From assembly GCF_902859805.1 (NCBI RefSeq), contig NZ_CADIKC010000001.1:806001-870000 (forward strand): a DNA stretch of 64,000 bases, given 5' to 3'. This document shows positions 53,819-62,636 of this stretch, piece by piece. Source of the stretch: Paraburkholderia sediminicola. Its GTDB lineage: Bacteria; Pseudomonadota; Gammaproteobacteria; Burkholderiales; Burkholderiaceae. Both the position numbers and the translations under genes were made by a program. The notes beneath the pieces were generated by a model. It saw only the letters and a program-made list of their open reading frames with translations. It was not told the DNA's origin and did no database searches. Every line of letters starts with the position of its first letter. Positions within the stretch are counted from its first letter, which is position 1.

Positions 53819-54631
53819 ATGAAGGATCGCGTCGAATACAAACGCAGCAAGGAGATCCCAGGTCTCGTGCTGAGCGAGGCGCGTTTCTCTGAATTCCGCT
53901 TCGATCGGCACTACCATCTGGACTACCACATCGCGCTGGTGACCGAGGGTGTTCAGCGGCAGGGATTCCATGGCGAAACGCTGCTACTGACACCGGGCAG
54001 CATCCAGTTGATGCCACCCGGCGAGGTACACGACGGCATCAGCGCTGGGGACGAGTCGTACACACTCAAGACATTTCGGCTCTCACCAGAGCTACTGAAC
54101 GGACTGAGCGAGGAGATTTCGGCGCAGAATCGTTTCCCTGCACTGGGCGGAGCAGTCCTTCAGGATTCGTCGCTTGCCGGTCATCTGTCGCGATTGCACG
54201 ACGCACTGCGTGCGGCTCGGGCAGGGTTCGAGCCCATGGCAGAACAGTCCGAATGGCTGACGTTACTTGACCGCCTGTTCGTCCAGACACGCATGGTCAA
54301 ACCGCAGTTTGTGAAAGGCACACTCACCTCGGTACAGTGGCGGCGCATCAAAGAGTATTGCGATGTCCATCTGGCCGAAAAAATCACCCTCGAAGAGCTT
54401 GCGGCCCTTTGCAACCTCGAGCGCTTCCATTTCCTCAAGCTTTTCAAGCAGACAGTGGGCATGACGCCTCACGCCTGGGTCGTGCGACTGAGGCTGGAGC
54501 GCGCGTGCTCTTTGCTCAATCACACTGACCACGGTCTGGCGCGGGTGGCTAACGAGGTCGGCTTTTACGATCATAGCCACTTCAGTCGCGCGTTCCGGCA
54601 AGCCTTTGGTGTATCGCCGTCGAAGTATTGA
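53819..54631 (+). CDS. AraC-family transcriptional regulator
   Basis: 270 residues from ATG 53819 (SD GCAGGAG). The N-terminal cupin-like sensor (about 20-110, 'FDRHYHLDYHIALVTEGVQRQGFHGETLLLTPGSIQLMPPGEVHDG') is of the AraC ligand-binding type. Two HTH motifs lie near the C-terminus: 'ITLEELAALCNLERFHFLKLFKQTVGMTPHAWV' and 'LARVANEVGFYDHSHFSRAFRQAFGVSPSKY'. It probably binds the shared 17-bp motif and controls both transcription units. Confidence 0.93.
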   Translation: MKDRVEYKRSKEIPGLVLSEARFSEFRFDRHYHLDYHIALVTEGVQRQGFHGETLLLTPGSIQLMPPGEVHDGISAGDESYTLKTFRLSPELLNGLSEEISAQNRFPALGGAVLQDSSLAGHLSRLHDALRAARAGFEPMAEQSEWLTLLDRLFVQTRMVKPQFVKGTLTSVQWRRIKEYCDVHLAEKITLEELAALCNLERFHFLKLFKQTVGMTPHAWVVRLRLERACSLLNHTDHGLARVANEVGFYDHSHFSRAFRQAFGVSPSKY

Positions 54632-54702
54632 CATACACGATCGCAGTAGACTGCCTGGCTTAAGCGTCGCCCCCTCCATCACTCCCGCAGCATTCAGACG
54701 AA

Positions 54703-54729
54703 GCTGCGTCAACGCAACGTTGACGCAGC
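54703..54729. terminator. Perfect hairpin after the AraC gene
   Basis: GCTGCGTCAACG and CGTTGACGCAGC form 12 perfect pairs around CAA, 71 bp after the AraC stop. No T tract; terminator or operator of the AlaX operon. Confidence 0.5.
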
Positions 54730-54783
54730 ACTAGCGTCACGCAGCGCGTCACGCCGACCACTGAACCCGACAAGCGAAAACCC

Positions 54784-54800
54784 TCAACTTTTTACAAGCG
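54784..54800 (+). promoter_or_regulatory. 17-bp operator-like motif, copy 2
   Basis: TCAACTTTTTACAAGCG, 92 bp before the AlaX start, one mismatch from copy 1. A further ACAAGCG half lies about 26 bp upstream (near 54769-54775), giving a direct repeat as AraC proteins favour. Confidence 0.55.
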
Positions 54801-54891
54801 GGATAGGCGCACGTCCGTTAACTTGGAGTCATGCGGGCAGTGCGTTGTCTTTCCCGATTACCGCACTGTACGAATCGCCCTGGAACACGAA

Positions 54892-55524
54892 ATGACGAAA
54901 CTCAGATACTACGACAGCGACGAACTCACGATGCACACGCAGGTACTCGACTGCTCGCCCGCTGGCGATGGAAAGTTCCGTGTAACGCTGGCCGAGACCC
55001 TGTTCCATCCGCAAGGCGGAGGGCAGCTCTCAGACCAGGGGACTATCGCAAGCGTAAAGGTCGAGCGCGTCATTCACGAGGGTGACAAGGTTATTCACAT
55101 CACCGAACAGGAAGTCGCCATCGGCGATGCGCTGATTGAGATATCGCCTGAGACCCGCATGCTGCATGCACGACTCCACTCCGCGGGCCACCTGATTTCC
55201 GGCGTCGTGGAGCAGATGGGTTGGTACGCGAGCAAAGGTCACCACTGGCCCGGTGAAGGACGAGTCGTTTTTGAACCACGCGACAACCCGCAGTCACTGA
55301 CTGTCGAGGGCGTGGAGCAGACCGTCAACCAGCTCATCGCAGATGATGTGCCGCGCCATCTGGCCGAAAAGGATGGCATCAGGTCGGTGTGCTTCGGTGA
55401 CCAGCCAATGCACGGCTGTGGCGGCACTCACGTCAGCTCCGCTGGACAGATCGGCCGTATCAGGATCCTGAAGATCAAAGAGAAGAAAGGACAGCTCTCG
55501 ATCCAATACGACATCGAATCCTGA
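54892..55524 (+). CDS. AlaX-type alanyl-tRNA editing hydrolase (second-additional-domain family)
   Basis: 210 residues from ATG 54892. It has the AlaRS editing fold: 'ETLFHPQGGGQLSDQGTI', zinc ligands His96 and His100 in 'LHSAGHLISG', Cys176 and His180 in 'HGCGGTHV'. Free-standing AlaX proteins deacylate mischarged tRNA (Ser or Gly on tRNA-Ala; related ThrRS domains edit Ser). Being first in a catabolic operon is odd and points to protection against a non-protein amino acid that synthetases mistake for a natural one (inference). Confidence 0.88.
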   Translation: MTKLRYYDSDELTMHTQVLDCSPAGDGKFRVTLAETLFHPQGGGQLSDQGTIASVKVERVIHEGDKVIHITEQEVAIGDALIEISPETRMLHARLHSAGHLISGVVEQMGWYASKGHHWPGEGRVVFEPRDNPQSLTVEGVEQTVNQLIADDVPRHLAEKDGIRSVCFGDQPMHGCGGTHVSSAGQIGRIRILKIKEKKGQLSIQYDIES

Positions 55525-55591
55525 TCCGCCCAATTTCACCCGTGCCGTGTGCGTCACGCGTCGGCACCTATTTCATACTCAAGGAGATCTT

Positions 55592-56065
55592 ATGAACCGC
55601 GCTGAACTGGATGCCCGTCTCGCAGAACTCGGCATCGAACTGCAACCGCCGAAGGCGGCGATCGCCAACTATGTACCCACCGTTCTGGCAGATGGCTTCC
55701 TGCACATTTCCGGACAGGTCGCCTTCAAGGACGGCAAACCGTTTGCCCTCGGGCAGGTCGGCAAAGAAGTGAGTATCGAGCTGGCGAAAGAAGCCGCGCG
55801 GATAAGCGGCATGGCGATTTTGTCGCAACTTCGTTCGCAACTGACGGACGACCTGAGCGTGATCCGCGTCTGCTCGGTGACAGGTTACGTGCACGCAGCC
55901 ACGGAATTTACGGAGCACCCGGAAGTCATCAACGGCGCCTCGGAGGTCCTCGTTGAAGTCCTGGGCGAAAAGGGAAGGCACAGCCGCGCCGCCGTAGGCG
56001 TATCGAGTCTGCCGTTTCGTTGCCCGGTTGAGGTTTCCGCTGTCATCCAGCTCGGCAAACGATAA
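55592..56065 (+). CDS. RidA/YjgF-family enamine/imine deaminase
   Basis: 157 residues, ATG 55592 with SD AAGGAG. 'ANYVPTVLADGFLHISGQVAFKDGKP', 'LSVIRVCSVTGYVHAATEF', and 'GRHSRAAVGVSSLPFRCPVEV' match the Rid family, including the Arg (in SRAAVG) that binds the carboxylate of the imine. Rid proteins hydrolyse 2-aminoacrylate-type enamines to 2-oxo acids. The gene directly precedes a PLP dehydratase whose expected product is exactly such an enamine. Confidence 0.9.
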   Translation: MNRAELDARLAELGIELQPPKAAIANYVPTVLADGFLHISGQVAFKDGKPFALGQVGKEVSIELAKEAARISGMAILSQLRSQLTDDLSVIRVCSVTGYVHAATEFTEHPEVINGASEVLVEVLGEKGRHSRAAVGVSSLPFRCPVEVSAVIQLGKR

Positions 56066-56090
56066 AGCCTTTCACAGACGAAGTCCTGCT

Positions 56091-57077
56091 ATGACACTGC
56101 ATATCGAAACACCGCTACTCGAATCCCGGGCGCTCTCACTTAAGACCGGCAGAACAGTTCTCCTGAAGCTTGAAGGGCTGCAACCGAGTGGCTCATTCAA
56201 GCTGCGAGGCGTTGGCTTCGCCTGCGAAGAACACAAACGCCGGGGTGCGCGCCGCTTCGTCGCTGCGTCAGGCGGTAACGCGGGGTACGCGGTTGCCTAC
56301 GCGGGCCGGGAGCTTGGCATTCCAGTGACAGTCGTCGTGCCGCAGACGACATCCGAGCGAGCCAAGGCGCTCATTCGCGGTGAAGAAGCAGACGTCGTGG
56401 TTCACGGGGCGTCGTTCGCTGAATCCAACGCCTATGCGCTTTCGACTCTGGGGGATGGCGACGCGTACCTCCACGCGTTCGACGACCCTCTGCTTTGGGA
56501 AGGCCACGCGACGATGATCGAGGAGGTCGCCCGGCAAACCGAACGCCCTGACTTGCTGGTTTGCTCGGTCGGCGGTGGCGGTCTGCTCGCAGGCGTCGTT
56601 GAAGGACTGCGGCGAGTCGGCTGGAGCGATATTCCCGTGCTGGCCGTCGAGACCGACGGTGCCAGTTCCTTCCACGAGGCGCTTAAAGCCGGTGCGCCAG
56701 TCGCTTTAACGAAGATTCAGTCCGTGGCCACCTCGCTGGGCGCCAACAAGGTCGCCGCGCGCATCGTAACGCTCGCCAAGGAACATCCAATCCGGAACTG
56801 CCTCGTGACCGACGCTGAAGCGATTCAAGGCAGCGTGACCCTGCTCGAAGAACATCGCCTTCTGACCGAGCCGGCCTGCGGTGCATCGGTGGCCGCACTT
56901 GTCCGGATTCCCGAGTATTTCCCAGAAGCGCAGCGCATCGTGGTCATTGCCTGCGGCGGTGTAGGCACAACGAGCCAGCAGTTGCTGGAGTGGTCCGATT
57001 TTTACCGGCTGGAGGGCGAGCAGGTCGCCGCCAGTCATTCCGATGAAGTGCATTTGCCCGAGAGTCTGCAACGATGA
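56091..57077 (+). CDS. PLP-dependent serine/threonine dehydratase-like enzyme
   Basis: 328 residues, fold type II. PLP Lys37 lies in 'QPSGSFKLRG'; 'AASGGNAGYAVAYAGRELG' is the substrate loop; 'SVGGGGLLAGVVEGL' holds the phosphate. It lacks a C-terminal ACT domain, so it is a catabolic ammonia-lyase. It would remove water from a beta-hydroxy amino acid. It overlaps the hydratase gene by 4 bp (ATGA) and follows the RidA gene by 25 bp. Confidence 0.9.
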   Translation: MTLHIETPLLESRALSLKTGRTVLLKLEGLQPSGSFKLRGVGFACEEHKRRGARRFVAASGGNAGYAVAYAGRELGIPVTVVVPQTTSERAKALIRGEEADVVVHGASFAESNAYALSTLGDGDAYLHAFDDPLLWEGHATMIEEVARQTERPDLLVCSVGGGGLLAGVVEGLRRVGWSDIPVLAVETDGASSFHEALKAGAPVALTKIQSVATSLGANKVAARIVTLAKEHPIRNCLVTDAEAIQGSVTLLEEHRLLTEPACGASVAALVRIPEYFPEAQRIVVIACGGVGTTSQQLLEWSDFYRLEGEQVAASHSDEVHLPESLQR

Positions 57078-57856
57078 ACGACGCGCTTATCCGTTCGCTT
57101 GGCGACGAGCTATACGCCGCGGTAAAAGACTGCCGCACGCTCGACCCGCTCACCAGCCGCCACACCGATCTGACGATCGATGACGCGTATCGCATCCAGC
57201 AACACCTGAACGTCCGCCGCACTGAAGCGGGGGAACGCATCATCGGCAAGAAGATCGGCGTGACATCGCAAGTCGTGATGGACATGCTCGGGGTCTATCA
57301 ACCCGATTTCGGCATGCTCACCGACGCGATGCTTTACGAGGAAGGCGACGCAATCCCGATCGCTTCCCTGATCCAGCCCAAAGCCGAGGGCGAGATTGCC
57401 TTTGTGCTCAAGCACGATCTGCGGGGACCTGGCGTGACTGCGGCAGATGTCCTCGCCGCCACCTCGGGCGTGATGGCTTGCTTTGAGATCGTCGACTCGC
57501 GCATCCGCGACTGGAAAATCCGCATCGAAGACACGGTGGCCGACAACGCGTCGTGCGGTGTCTTCGTGCTTGGCAAGCGCGTTGTCGATCCGCGCGAGGT
57601 CGACCTCGTCGGATGCGCGATGAAGCTGGAGAAGAACGGTGCGGTTGTCACCACCGGCTCAGGTGCTGCAGCGCTTGGGAACCCCCTTGAAGCGGTGGCG
57701 TGGCTGGCCAATACATTGGGCGAACTGAATGAGTCATTGAAGGCCGGCGAAGTGGTGCTGTCCGGCTCGCTGGCGGCGATGGTTCCCGTCGCAGCCGGGG
57801 ACAGCCTCAATGTTTCTATCGACGGCATCGGTAGCTGCTCGGTGCGATTCGTTTGA
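57074..57856 (+). CDS. 2-oxopent-4-enoate (2-keto-4-pentenoate) hydratase
   Basis: 260 residues. Motifs: 'DDAYRIQQHLNVRRTEAGERIIGKKIGVTSQVVMDMLGV', 'KAEGEIAFVLKHDL', 'ACFEIVDSRIRDWKIRIEDTVADNASCG'. Glu and Lys residues of the metal site are retained. It adds water to 2-hydroxypenta-2,4-dienoate, giving 4-hydroxy-2-oxovalerate. Usually part of meta-cleavage operons, but no ring-cleavage dioxygenase is present nearby. Confidence 0.94.
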   Translation: MNDALIRSLGDELYAAVKDCRTLDPLTSRHTDLTIDDAYRIQQHLNVRRTEAGERIIGKKIGVTSQVVMDMLGVYQPDFGMLTDAMLYEEGDAIPIASLIQPKAEGEIAFVLKHDLRGPGVTAADVLAATSGVMACFEIVDSRIRDWKIRIEDTVADNASCGVFVLGKRVVDPREVDLVGCAMKLEKNGAVVTTGSGAAALGNPLEAVAWLANTLGELNESLKAGEVVLSGSLAAMVPVAAGDSLNVSIDGIGSCSVRFV

Positions 57857-57871
57857 CCCGAAGGAGGAGAC

Positions 57872-58789
57872 ATGGCGAAGAACAAGGTGAAATGCGCGTT
57901 GATCGGACCGGGCAACATCGGCACGGATCTGTTGGCAAAGCTGCAACGCAGTGACGTGCTCGAACCCGTGTGGATGGTAGGCATCGATCCCGAGTCCGAT
58001 GGCCTGAAAAAGGCGCGAGAGTTTGGCCTGAAAACCACGTCGGAAGGCGTAGACGGCCTGCTGCCTCATGTGAACGCCGACGACATCCAGATCGCATTCG
58101 ACGCGACGAGTGCATACGTGCATGCGGAAAACTCGCGCAAGCTCAATGAACTGGGTGTGATGATGATCGATCTCACGCCGGCAGCCATTGGTCCGTATTG
58201 CGTGCCGCCCGTCAATCTGCAACAGCACGTCGGCCAAGGCGAGATGAACGTCAACATGGTGACCTGCGGCGGCCAGGCGACGATCCCCATGGTGTATGCG
58301 GTGTCGCGCGTGCAGCCCGTGCGCTACGCCGAAATCGTCGCAACGGTGTCCAGCCGGTCGGCCGGTCCAGGAACGCGCAAGAACATCGACGAGTTCACGC
58401 GGACGACAGCCGGTGCAATCTCGAAGGTAGGCGGCGCACAGGAAAGCAAGGCGATCATCATCATCAACCCCGCCGATCCGCCACTCATGATGCGCGACAC
58501 CGTGCATTGCCTCGTCGAAGGCACGCCCGATACCGCTGCGATCGATAAGTCCGTACACGACATGATCGAGCAGGTACGCAAGTACGTGCCCGGCTACCGG
58601 CTTGTCAATGGCCCGGTGTTCGACGGCGATCGAGTCTCGATCTACCTGGAGGTCGAAGGCCTGGGCGACTATCTGCCGAGATATGCCGGCAACCTCGACA
58701 TCATGACGGCCGCCGCCGCGCGCACCGCCGAGATGTTCGCCGAACAGATCCTGAGCGGCTCGCTCAAGCTCGAACCCGCCGCTCATTAA
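57872..58789 (+). CDS. Acetaldehyde dehydrogenase (acetylating)
   Basis: 305 residues. Rossmann '[18 protein letters not shown]' and catalytic Cys132 in '[12 protein letters not shown]', as in DmpF/MhpF. '[15 protein letters not shown]' is the CoA-binding part. It converts acetaldehyde, CoA and NAD to acetyl-CoA, and forms a channelling complex with the aldolase encoded 13 bp downstream. SD AAGGAGGAG. Confidence 0.95.
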   Translation: MAKNKVKCALIGPGNIGTDLLAKLQRSDVLEPVWMVGIDPESDGLKKAREFGLKTTSEGVDGLLPHVNADDIQIAFDATSAYVHAENSRKLNELGVMMIDLTPAAIGPYCVPPVNLQQHVGQGEMNVNMVTCGGQATIPMVYAVSRVQPVRYAEIVATVSSRSAGPGTRKNIDEFTRTTAGAISKVGGAQESKAIIIINPADPPLMMRDTVHCLVEGTPDTAAIDKSVHDMIEQVRKYVPGYRLVNGPVFDGDRVSIYLEVEGLGDYLPRYAGNLDIMTAAAARTAEMFAEQILSGSLKLEPAAH

Positions 58790-58802
58790 GGAGGAAACAG
58801 AC

Positions 58803-59837
58803 GTGAACTTCAAAGACAAGAAGGTCGTGGTGCATGACATGACGCTGCGCGACGGCATGCATCCGAAACGTCACCAGATGACGCTGGATCAGATGAAGGA
58901 GATCGCGCAAGGTCTGGACGAAGCGGGCGTGCCGCTGATCGAAGTCACGCACGGCGATGGCCTGGGCGGCAGCTCCGTGAACTACGGCTTTCCCGCTCAC
59001 ACAGACGAGGCCTACCTCTCCGCCGTCATTCCCCTCATGAAGCAGGCGCGCGTCTCGGCGTTGCTGATTCCGGGCATTGGCACGGTGGATCATCTGAAAA
59101 TGGCGCATGCGCTTGGTGTGAACACGATCCGCGTGGCCACACACTGCACGGAAGCCGACGTCTCGGAACAGCACATCACGCTCGCGCGCAAGCTCGGCAT
59201 GGACACCGTCGGCTTTCTGATGATGGCGCACATGAATACACCCGAGGGCCTCGTGAAGCAGGCGAAGCTAATGGAAAGCTATGGTGCGAACTGTGTCTAT
59301 GTGACCGATTCCGCCGGTTATATGCTGCCCGAGGACGTCAGGGTCCGTCTTGCCGCTGTCCGGGCGGCGCTGAAACCGGAGACCGAACTCGGCTTTCACG
59401 GTCACCATAACCTCGCCATGGGGGTAGCGAACTCCATCGCTGCCATCGAGGTTGGTGCCACCCGAATCGATGCAGCCGCCGCGGGTTTGGGCGCAGGCGC
59501 CGGTAACACGCCCATGGAAGTGCTCGTCGCGGTATGCGATCGCATGGGCATTCAGACGGGCGTCGACGTCTGGAAGATTCAGGACGTGGCTGAGGACCTG
59601 GTCGTGCCTATCATGGACTTTCCGATACGCGTCGATCGCGATGCGCTCACGCTCGGTTATGCGGGTGTGTACGGTTCCTTCCTCCTTTTTGCAAAGCGCG
59701 CAGGACAAAAGTACGGCGTACCGGCTCGTGATATCCTGGTCGAACTGGGGCGCCGCGGCATGGTAGGCGGCCAGGAGGACATGATCGAGGACACTGCGCT
59801 CACCCTGGCCAGGGAGAGATGCGATGCGTTTAAGTGA
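58803..59837 (+). CDS. 4-hydroxy-2-oxovalerate aldolase
   Basis: 344 residues from GTG 58803 (SD AAGGAGGAAAC). '[19 protein letters not shown]' carries catalytic Arg16, metal-ligand Asp17 and His20; '[18 protein letters not shown]' provides the two metal His. The C-terminal domain docks the acetaldehyde dehydrogenase. It splits 4-hydroxy-2-oxovalerate into pyruvate and acetaldehyde. It overlaps the pseudouridine glycosidase gene by 14 bp. Confidence 0.95.
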   Translation: MNFKDKKVVVHDMTLRDGMHPKRHQMTLDQMKEIAQGLDEAGVPLIEVTHGDGLGGSSVNYGFPAHTDEAYLSAVIPLMKQARVSALLIPGIGTVDHLKMAHALGVNTIRVATHCTEADVSEQHITLARKLGMDTVGFLMMAHMNTPEGLVKQAKLMESYGANCVYVTDSAGYMLPEDVRVRLAAVRAALKPETELGFHGHHNLAMGVANSIAAIEVGATRIDAAAAGLGAGAGNTPMEVLVAVCDRMGIQTGVDVWKIQDVAEDLVVPIMDFPIRVDRDALTLGYAGVYGSFLLFAKRAGQKYGVPARDILVELGRRGMVGGQEDMIEDTALTLARERCDAFK

Positions 59838-60780
59838 TTATCTGGATGTCCACCCGGAAGTCGCTGCAGCGTTAAGCGCAGGGCGACCGGTTGTGGCACT
59901 GGAGTCATCGATCATCTCGCATGGCGCCCCTTGGCCAAAGAACGCCGAAACGGCGCTTGTGCTCGAAGCCGAAGTCCGCGCCCACGGCGCGATACCTGCC
60001 ACCTGCGCGATTCTGGACGGCCGTATCAAGGTCGGACTCACGCGTGAGGAGATTGAGCGCCTCGCTCGCGGCGGCCGCGATGTGGCCAAGGTCAGCCGAC
60101 GCGATATTCCGATTCTGGTTGCCTGTGGCGCCGATGGCGCGACGACGATCTCGGCGACGATGATCATCGCCGACCTGGTGAAGATTCGTGTATTCGCCGC
60201 CGGCGGTCTCGGCGGCGTGCATCGGGGCGCGCAGGAGAGCTTCGACATCTCAGCTGATCTGCAGGCGCTCGCCCGCACGCCAGTGGCATTGGTGTGTGCC
60301 GGCATCAAATCGATCCTCGACATCCAACTCACCCTGGAATACCTGGAGACGCACGGCGTCCCGGTGATCGGCTACGGCACTGACAGCCTTCCCGGGTTCT
60401 TCACGCGCGATAGCGAGTTCGGTGTCGATGTGCGCCTCGACAATCCTCAACAGATAGCGCGTGTCATGAATGCCAACTGGGCGCTAGGCCTGAACAACGG
60501 CCTTGTGGTTGCCAATCCGATTCCCGAGCCATTCGCGTTGCCACGTGAGGACATCGATCTCGCGATTGAGCAGGCACTGGCGGAAGCAGATGCGGAAGGT
60601 ATCACCGGCAAGGGCGTGACACCGTTCCTTATTTCCCGCGTGAATGCATTGACCAATGGGGCAAGCGCGGAATGCAGCGTTCAGATCGGTCTCAACAACG
60701 CCAGGCTGGCGGCTGCGATGGCGGTCGCTTATGCGGCGCTTTCGAGCGGTACCGATCCAGACATCGTCAACACGTGTTGA
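59824..60780 (+). CDS. psuG: Pseudouridine-5'-phosphate glycosidase
   Basis: 318 residues, standard for PsuG. Family motifs: '[51 protein letters not shown]', '[13 protein letters not shown]', '[11 protein letters not shown]'-like region and '[43 protein letters not shown]'. It splits pseudouridine 5'-phosphate into ribose 5-phosphate and uracil. The partner kinase gene is absent nearby. The 14-bp overlap shows it is cotranslated with the aldolase, which is unexpected. Confidence 0.93.
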   Translation: MRLSDYLDVHPEVAAALSAGRPVVALESSIISHGAPWPKNAETALVLEAEVRAHGAIPATCAILDGRIKVGLTREEIERLARGGRDVAKVSRRDIPILVACGADGATTISATMIIADLVKIRVFAAGGLGGVHRGAQESFDISADLQALARTPVALVCAGIKSILDIQLTLEYLETHGVPVIGYGTDSLPGFFTRDSEFGVDVRLDNPQQIARVMNANWALGLNNGLVVANPIPEPFALPREDIDLAIEQALAEADAEGITGKGVTPFLISRVNALTNGASAECSVQIGLNNARLAAAMAVAYAALSSGTDPDIVNTC

Positions 60781-60799
60781 TCAGCGGTCCGCACAAGTC

Positions 60800-62122
60800 T
60801 TAGATCCGCTTCGCTTCCTTCGGCACGCCAATCAGCAACGCCACGCCGCTGACGAACAGCAGCGCAGTCAACACATATAACGCGTTGTCCATGCTGCCCG
60901 TGTGCGTCTTGATCAGACCGATCACCCACGGGCTGACAATCCCGCTCGTAATGCCAATGCTACTGATCAACGCGATGCCAGCCGCCGCCGCAGTGCCCGA
61001 TAGATAACCCGACGGCACCGTCCAGAAAATCGGCAACGCAGCGAAGATCAGCACGGCCGCCAGCGAGAGAATCGCGAGCATTGCCGGGAAGCTGCTCAAA
61101 TGCATCGTCAGCAAAGACAGCGCGATGCCGCCGCCGATCGTGCAAACCGCAAAGTGCCGGCGCCGTTCGCCACGACGATCCGAGTTGCGCGCGATCAGAA
61201 TCAGGCCCACTGCGCCGACCGCATTCGGAATCACGGTGTACAGGCTGATCGCCAGCACATCGTGAACGCCGAAGTCGCGAATCATCAGCGGCATCCAGAA
61301 GTTCAGCGTCAGCGACGCGCAGGTCAGCGAAAAATAGATGAACGCAAACAGATACACCCGCGGGTTACGCAGCGCCTGCATGACGGAACGCGATGAATGC
61401 GCGTCCGATGAAACGCGGCGGCCTTCATCGCGTTGTGCGATCAACTGTGCCTTCTCCGCGTCGTTGAGCCACGTTGCATGCTGCGGACCGTCAACCAGAT
61501 AAAACGCGGCAAGCAGGCCGAGTACGATGGCAGGCGCACCTTCGATCACGAACATCCACTGCCAGCCGAACAGCCCCATCACGCCGCCCATATCGCGCAT
61601 GATCCAGCCGGACACCAGGCCGCCGAGCACACCCGCCACTGCGACACCCGCGAAGAAAATCGACAGCACGGCTGCGCGCCGCCGCGCCGGATACCAGTAG
61701 GTCAGATACAGCACGATGCCGGGAAAGAACCCCGCTTCGAACACGCCGAGCATGAAACGCAGCACGTAAAAGTGCGTGGGTTTCGACACCAGCATCATGC
61801 CGACCGATGCGATGCCCCACAGCAGCATGATCCGCGTGAACGTGCGGCGCGCGCCGAAGCGCGCGAGCAGCATGTTGCTCGGCACTTCACACAACACGTA
61901 GCCGATATAGAAGACGGCCGCGCCTAAACCGTACATGGCGTCGCTGAAACCGAGGTCGTGCTTCATCTGCAATTGCGCGAAGCCGATATTAATGCGGTCG
62001 AGAAACGACACCACGTAACACAGGAACAGAAACGGAATGATCCGCATCGAAACCTTGCGATACAGCAGATCGTCGTGCGCAACGGCGGATGCGCCCAGCG
62101 CGGGGGCGAGGGATTGGCTCAT
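60800..62122 (-). CDS. ACS-family MFS transporter (anion:cation symporter)
   Basis: 440 residues from ATG 62122 (SD TTTGGAG). 12 helices. 'YRKVSMRIIPFLFLCYVVSFLDRINIGFAQLQMKHDLGFSDAMYGLGAAVFYIGYVLCEVPSNMLLARFGARR' is the characteristic start. The family imports organic acids such as aromatic acids or tartrate. It lies downstream of the DUF2783 and FAD monooxygenase genes on the same strand and is probably their uptake partner. Confidence 0.94.
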   Translation of the reverse strand: MSQSLAPALGASAVAHDDLLYRKVSMRIIPFLFLCYVVSFLDRINIGFAQLQMKHDLGFSDAMYGLGAAVFYIGYVLCEVPSNMLLARFGARRTFTRIMLLWGIASVGMMLVSKPTHFYVLRFMLGVFEAGFFPGIVLYLTYWYPARRRAAVLSIFFAGVAVAGVLGGLVSGWIMRDMGGVMGLFGWQWMFVIEGAPAIVLGLLAAFYLVDGPQHATWLNDAEKAQLIAQRDEGRRVSSDAHSSRSVMQALRNPRVYLFAFIYFSLTCASLTLNFWMPLMIRDFGVHDVLAISLYTVIPNAVGAVGLILIARNSDRRGERRRHFAVCTIGGGIALSLLTMHLSSFPAMLAILSLAAVLIFAALPIFWTVPSGYLSGTAAAAGIALISSIGITSGIVSPWVIGLIKTHTGSMDNALYVLTALLFVSGVALLIGVPKEAKRI

Positions 62123-62336
62123 CGGTTTTCTCCAAACGTGAGGGTCCAACGGACCCGCGGGGGTCCGGCGTCTTGTTGCGCCGCGTTTCGGTTTTCTACT
62201 GGAAAGACATGCGGCCGTATCGATGCGTCGCACGCCGTGATGAACTGCGCGTGGCTCGAACGGCCACGCACGTGCAGCGTTAATTCGTTACAACTCGTCG
62301 TTACAACTCGTCGTTACAGTTCGTCGTGCCGCGTAT

Positions 62337-62573
62337 TCAGGCAGCCAGCGAATGGGTCTGCACACCTTGCCCCGAAGCATCGGTCACGCCTTCACGTGCG
62401 TGCCGCATCGCCTCGAGCAGCGTCTCGTGATCGCCGATATGGTTGGCGAGCAACAGAATCAGTTGCGCGTTAGCCGACTGACTCTGCGCATCGTCCAGAT
62501 TGCGATGCATGTCGATCAACGCCTCGTAGAAATCGTCGGGGCGGGCGAGATTGGGTTGCGTGTTCAATGCCAT
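62337..62573 (-). CDS. DUF2783 protein
   Basis: 78 residues from ATG 62573 (SD AGGAGACAG); the GTG one codon earlier is less likely. It is a helical protein: 'DDFYEALIDMHRNLDDAQSQSANAQLILLLANHIGDHETLLEAMRHA'. DUF2783 members are almost always encoded next to FAD-dependent aromatic monooxygenases, as here, and are probably small partners of that enzyme. Confidence 0.88.
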   Translation of the reverse strand: MALNTQPNLARPDDFYEALIDMHRNLDDAQSQSANAQLILLLANHIGDHETLLEAMRHAREGVTDASGQGVQTHSLAA

Positions 62574-62636
62574 CACTGTCTCCTGCTATTTTCTTTTGCC
62601 GATGTGCTGCGTTTGCCCTGCCTTCAGACCGTACCC

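Noticed and set aside
54892..59837. Classical aromatic meta-cleavage (mhp/dmp/xyl-type) operon
   Set aside because: Hydratase, dehydrogenase and aldolase are present, but there is no extradiol dioxygenase, hydrolase or ferredoxin; instead RidA, a PLP dehydratase and AlaX stand upstream. A 2-aminomuconate route remains a weaker alternative.
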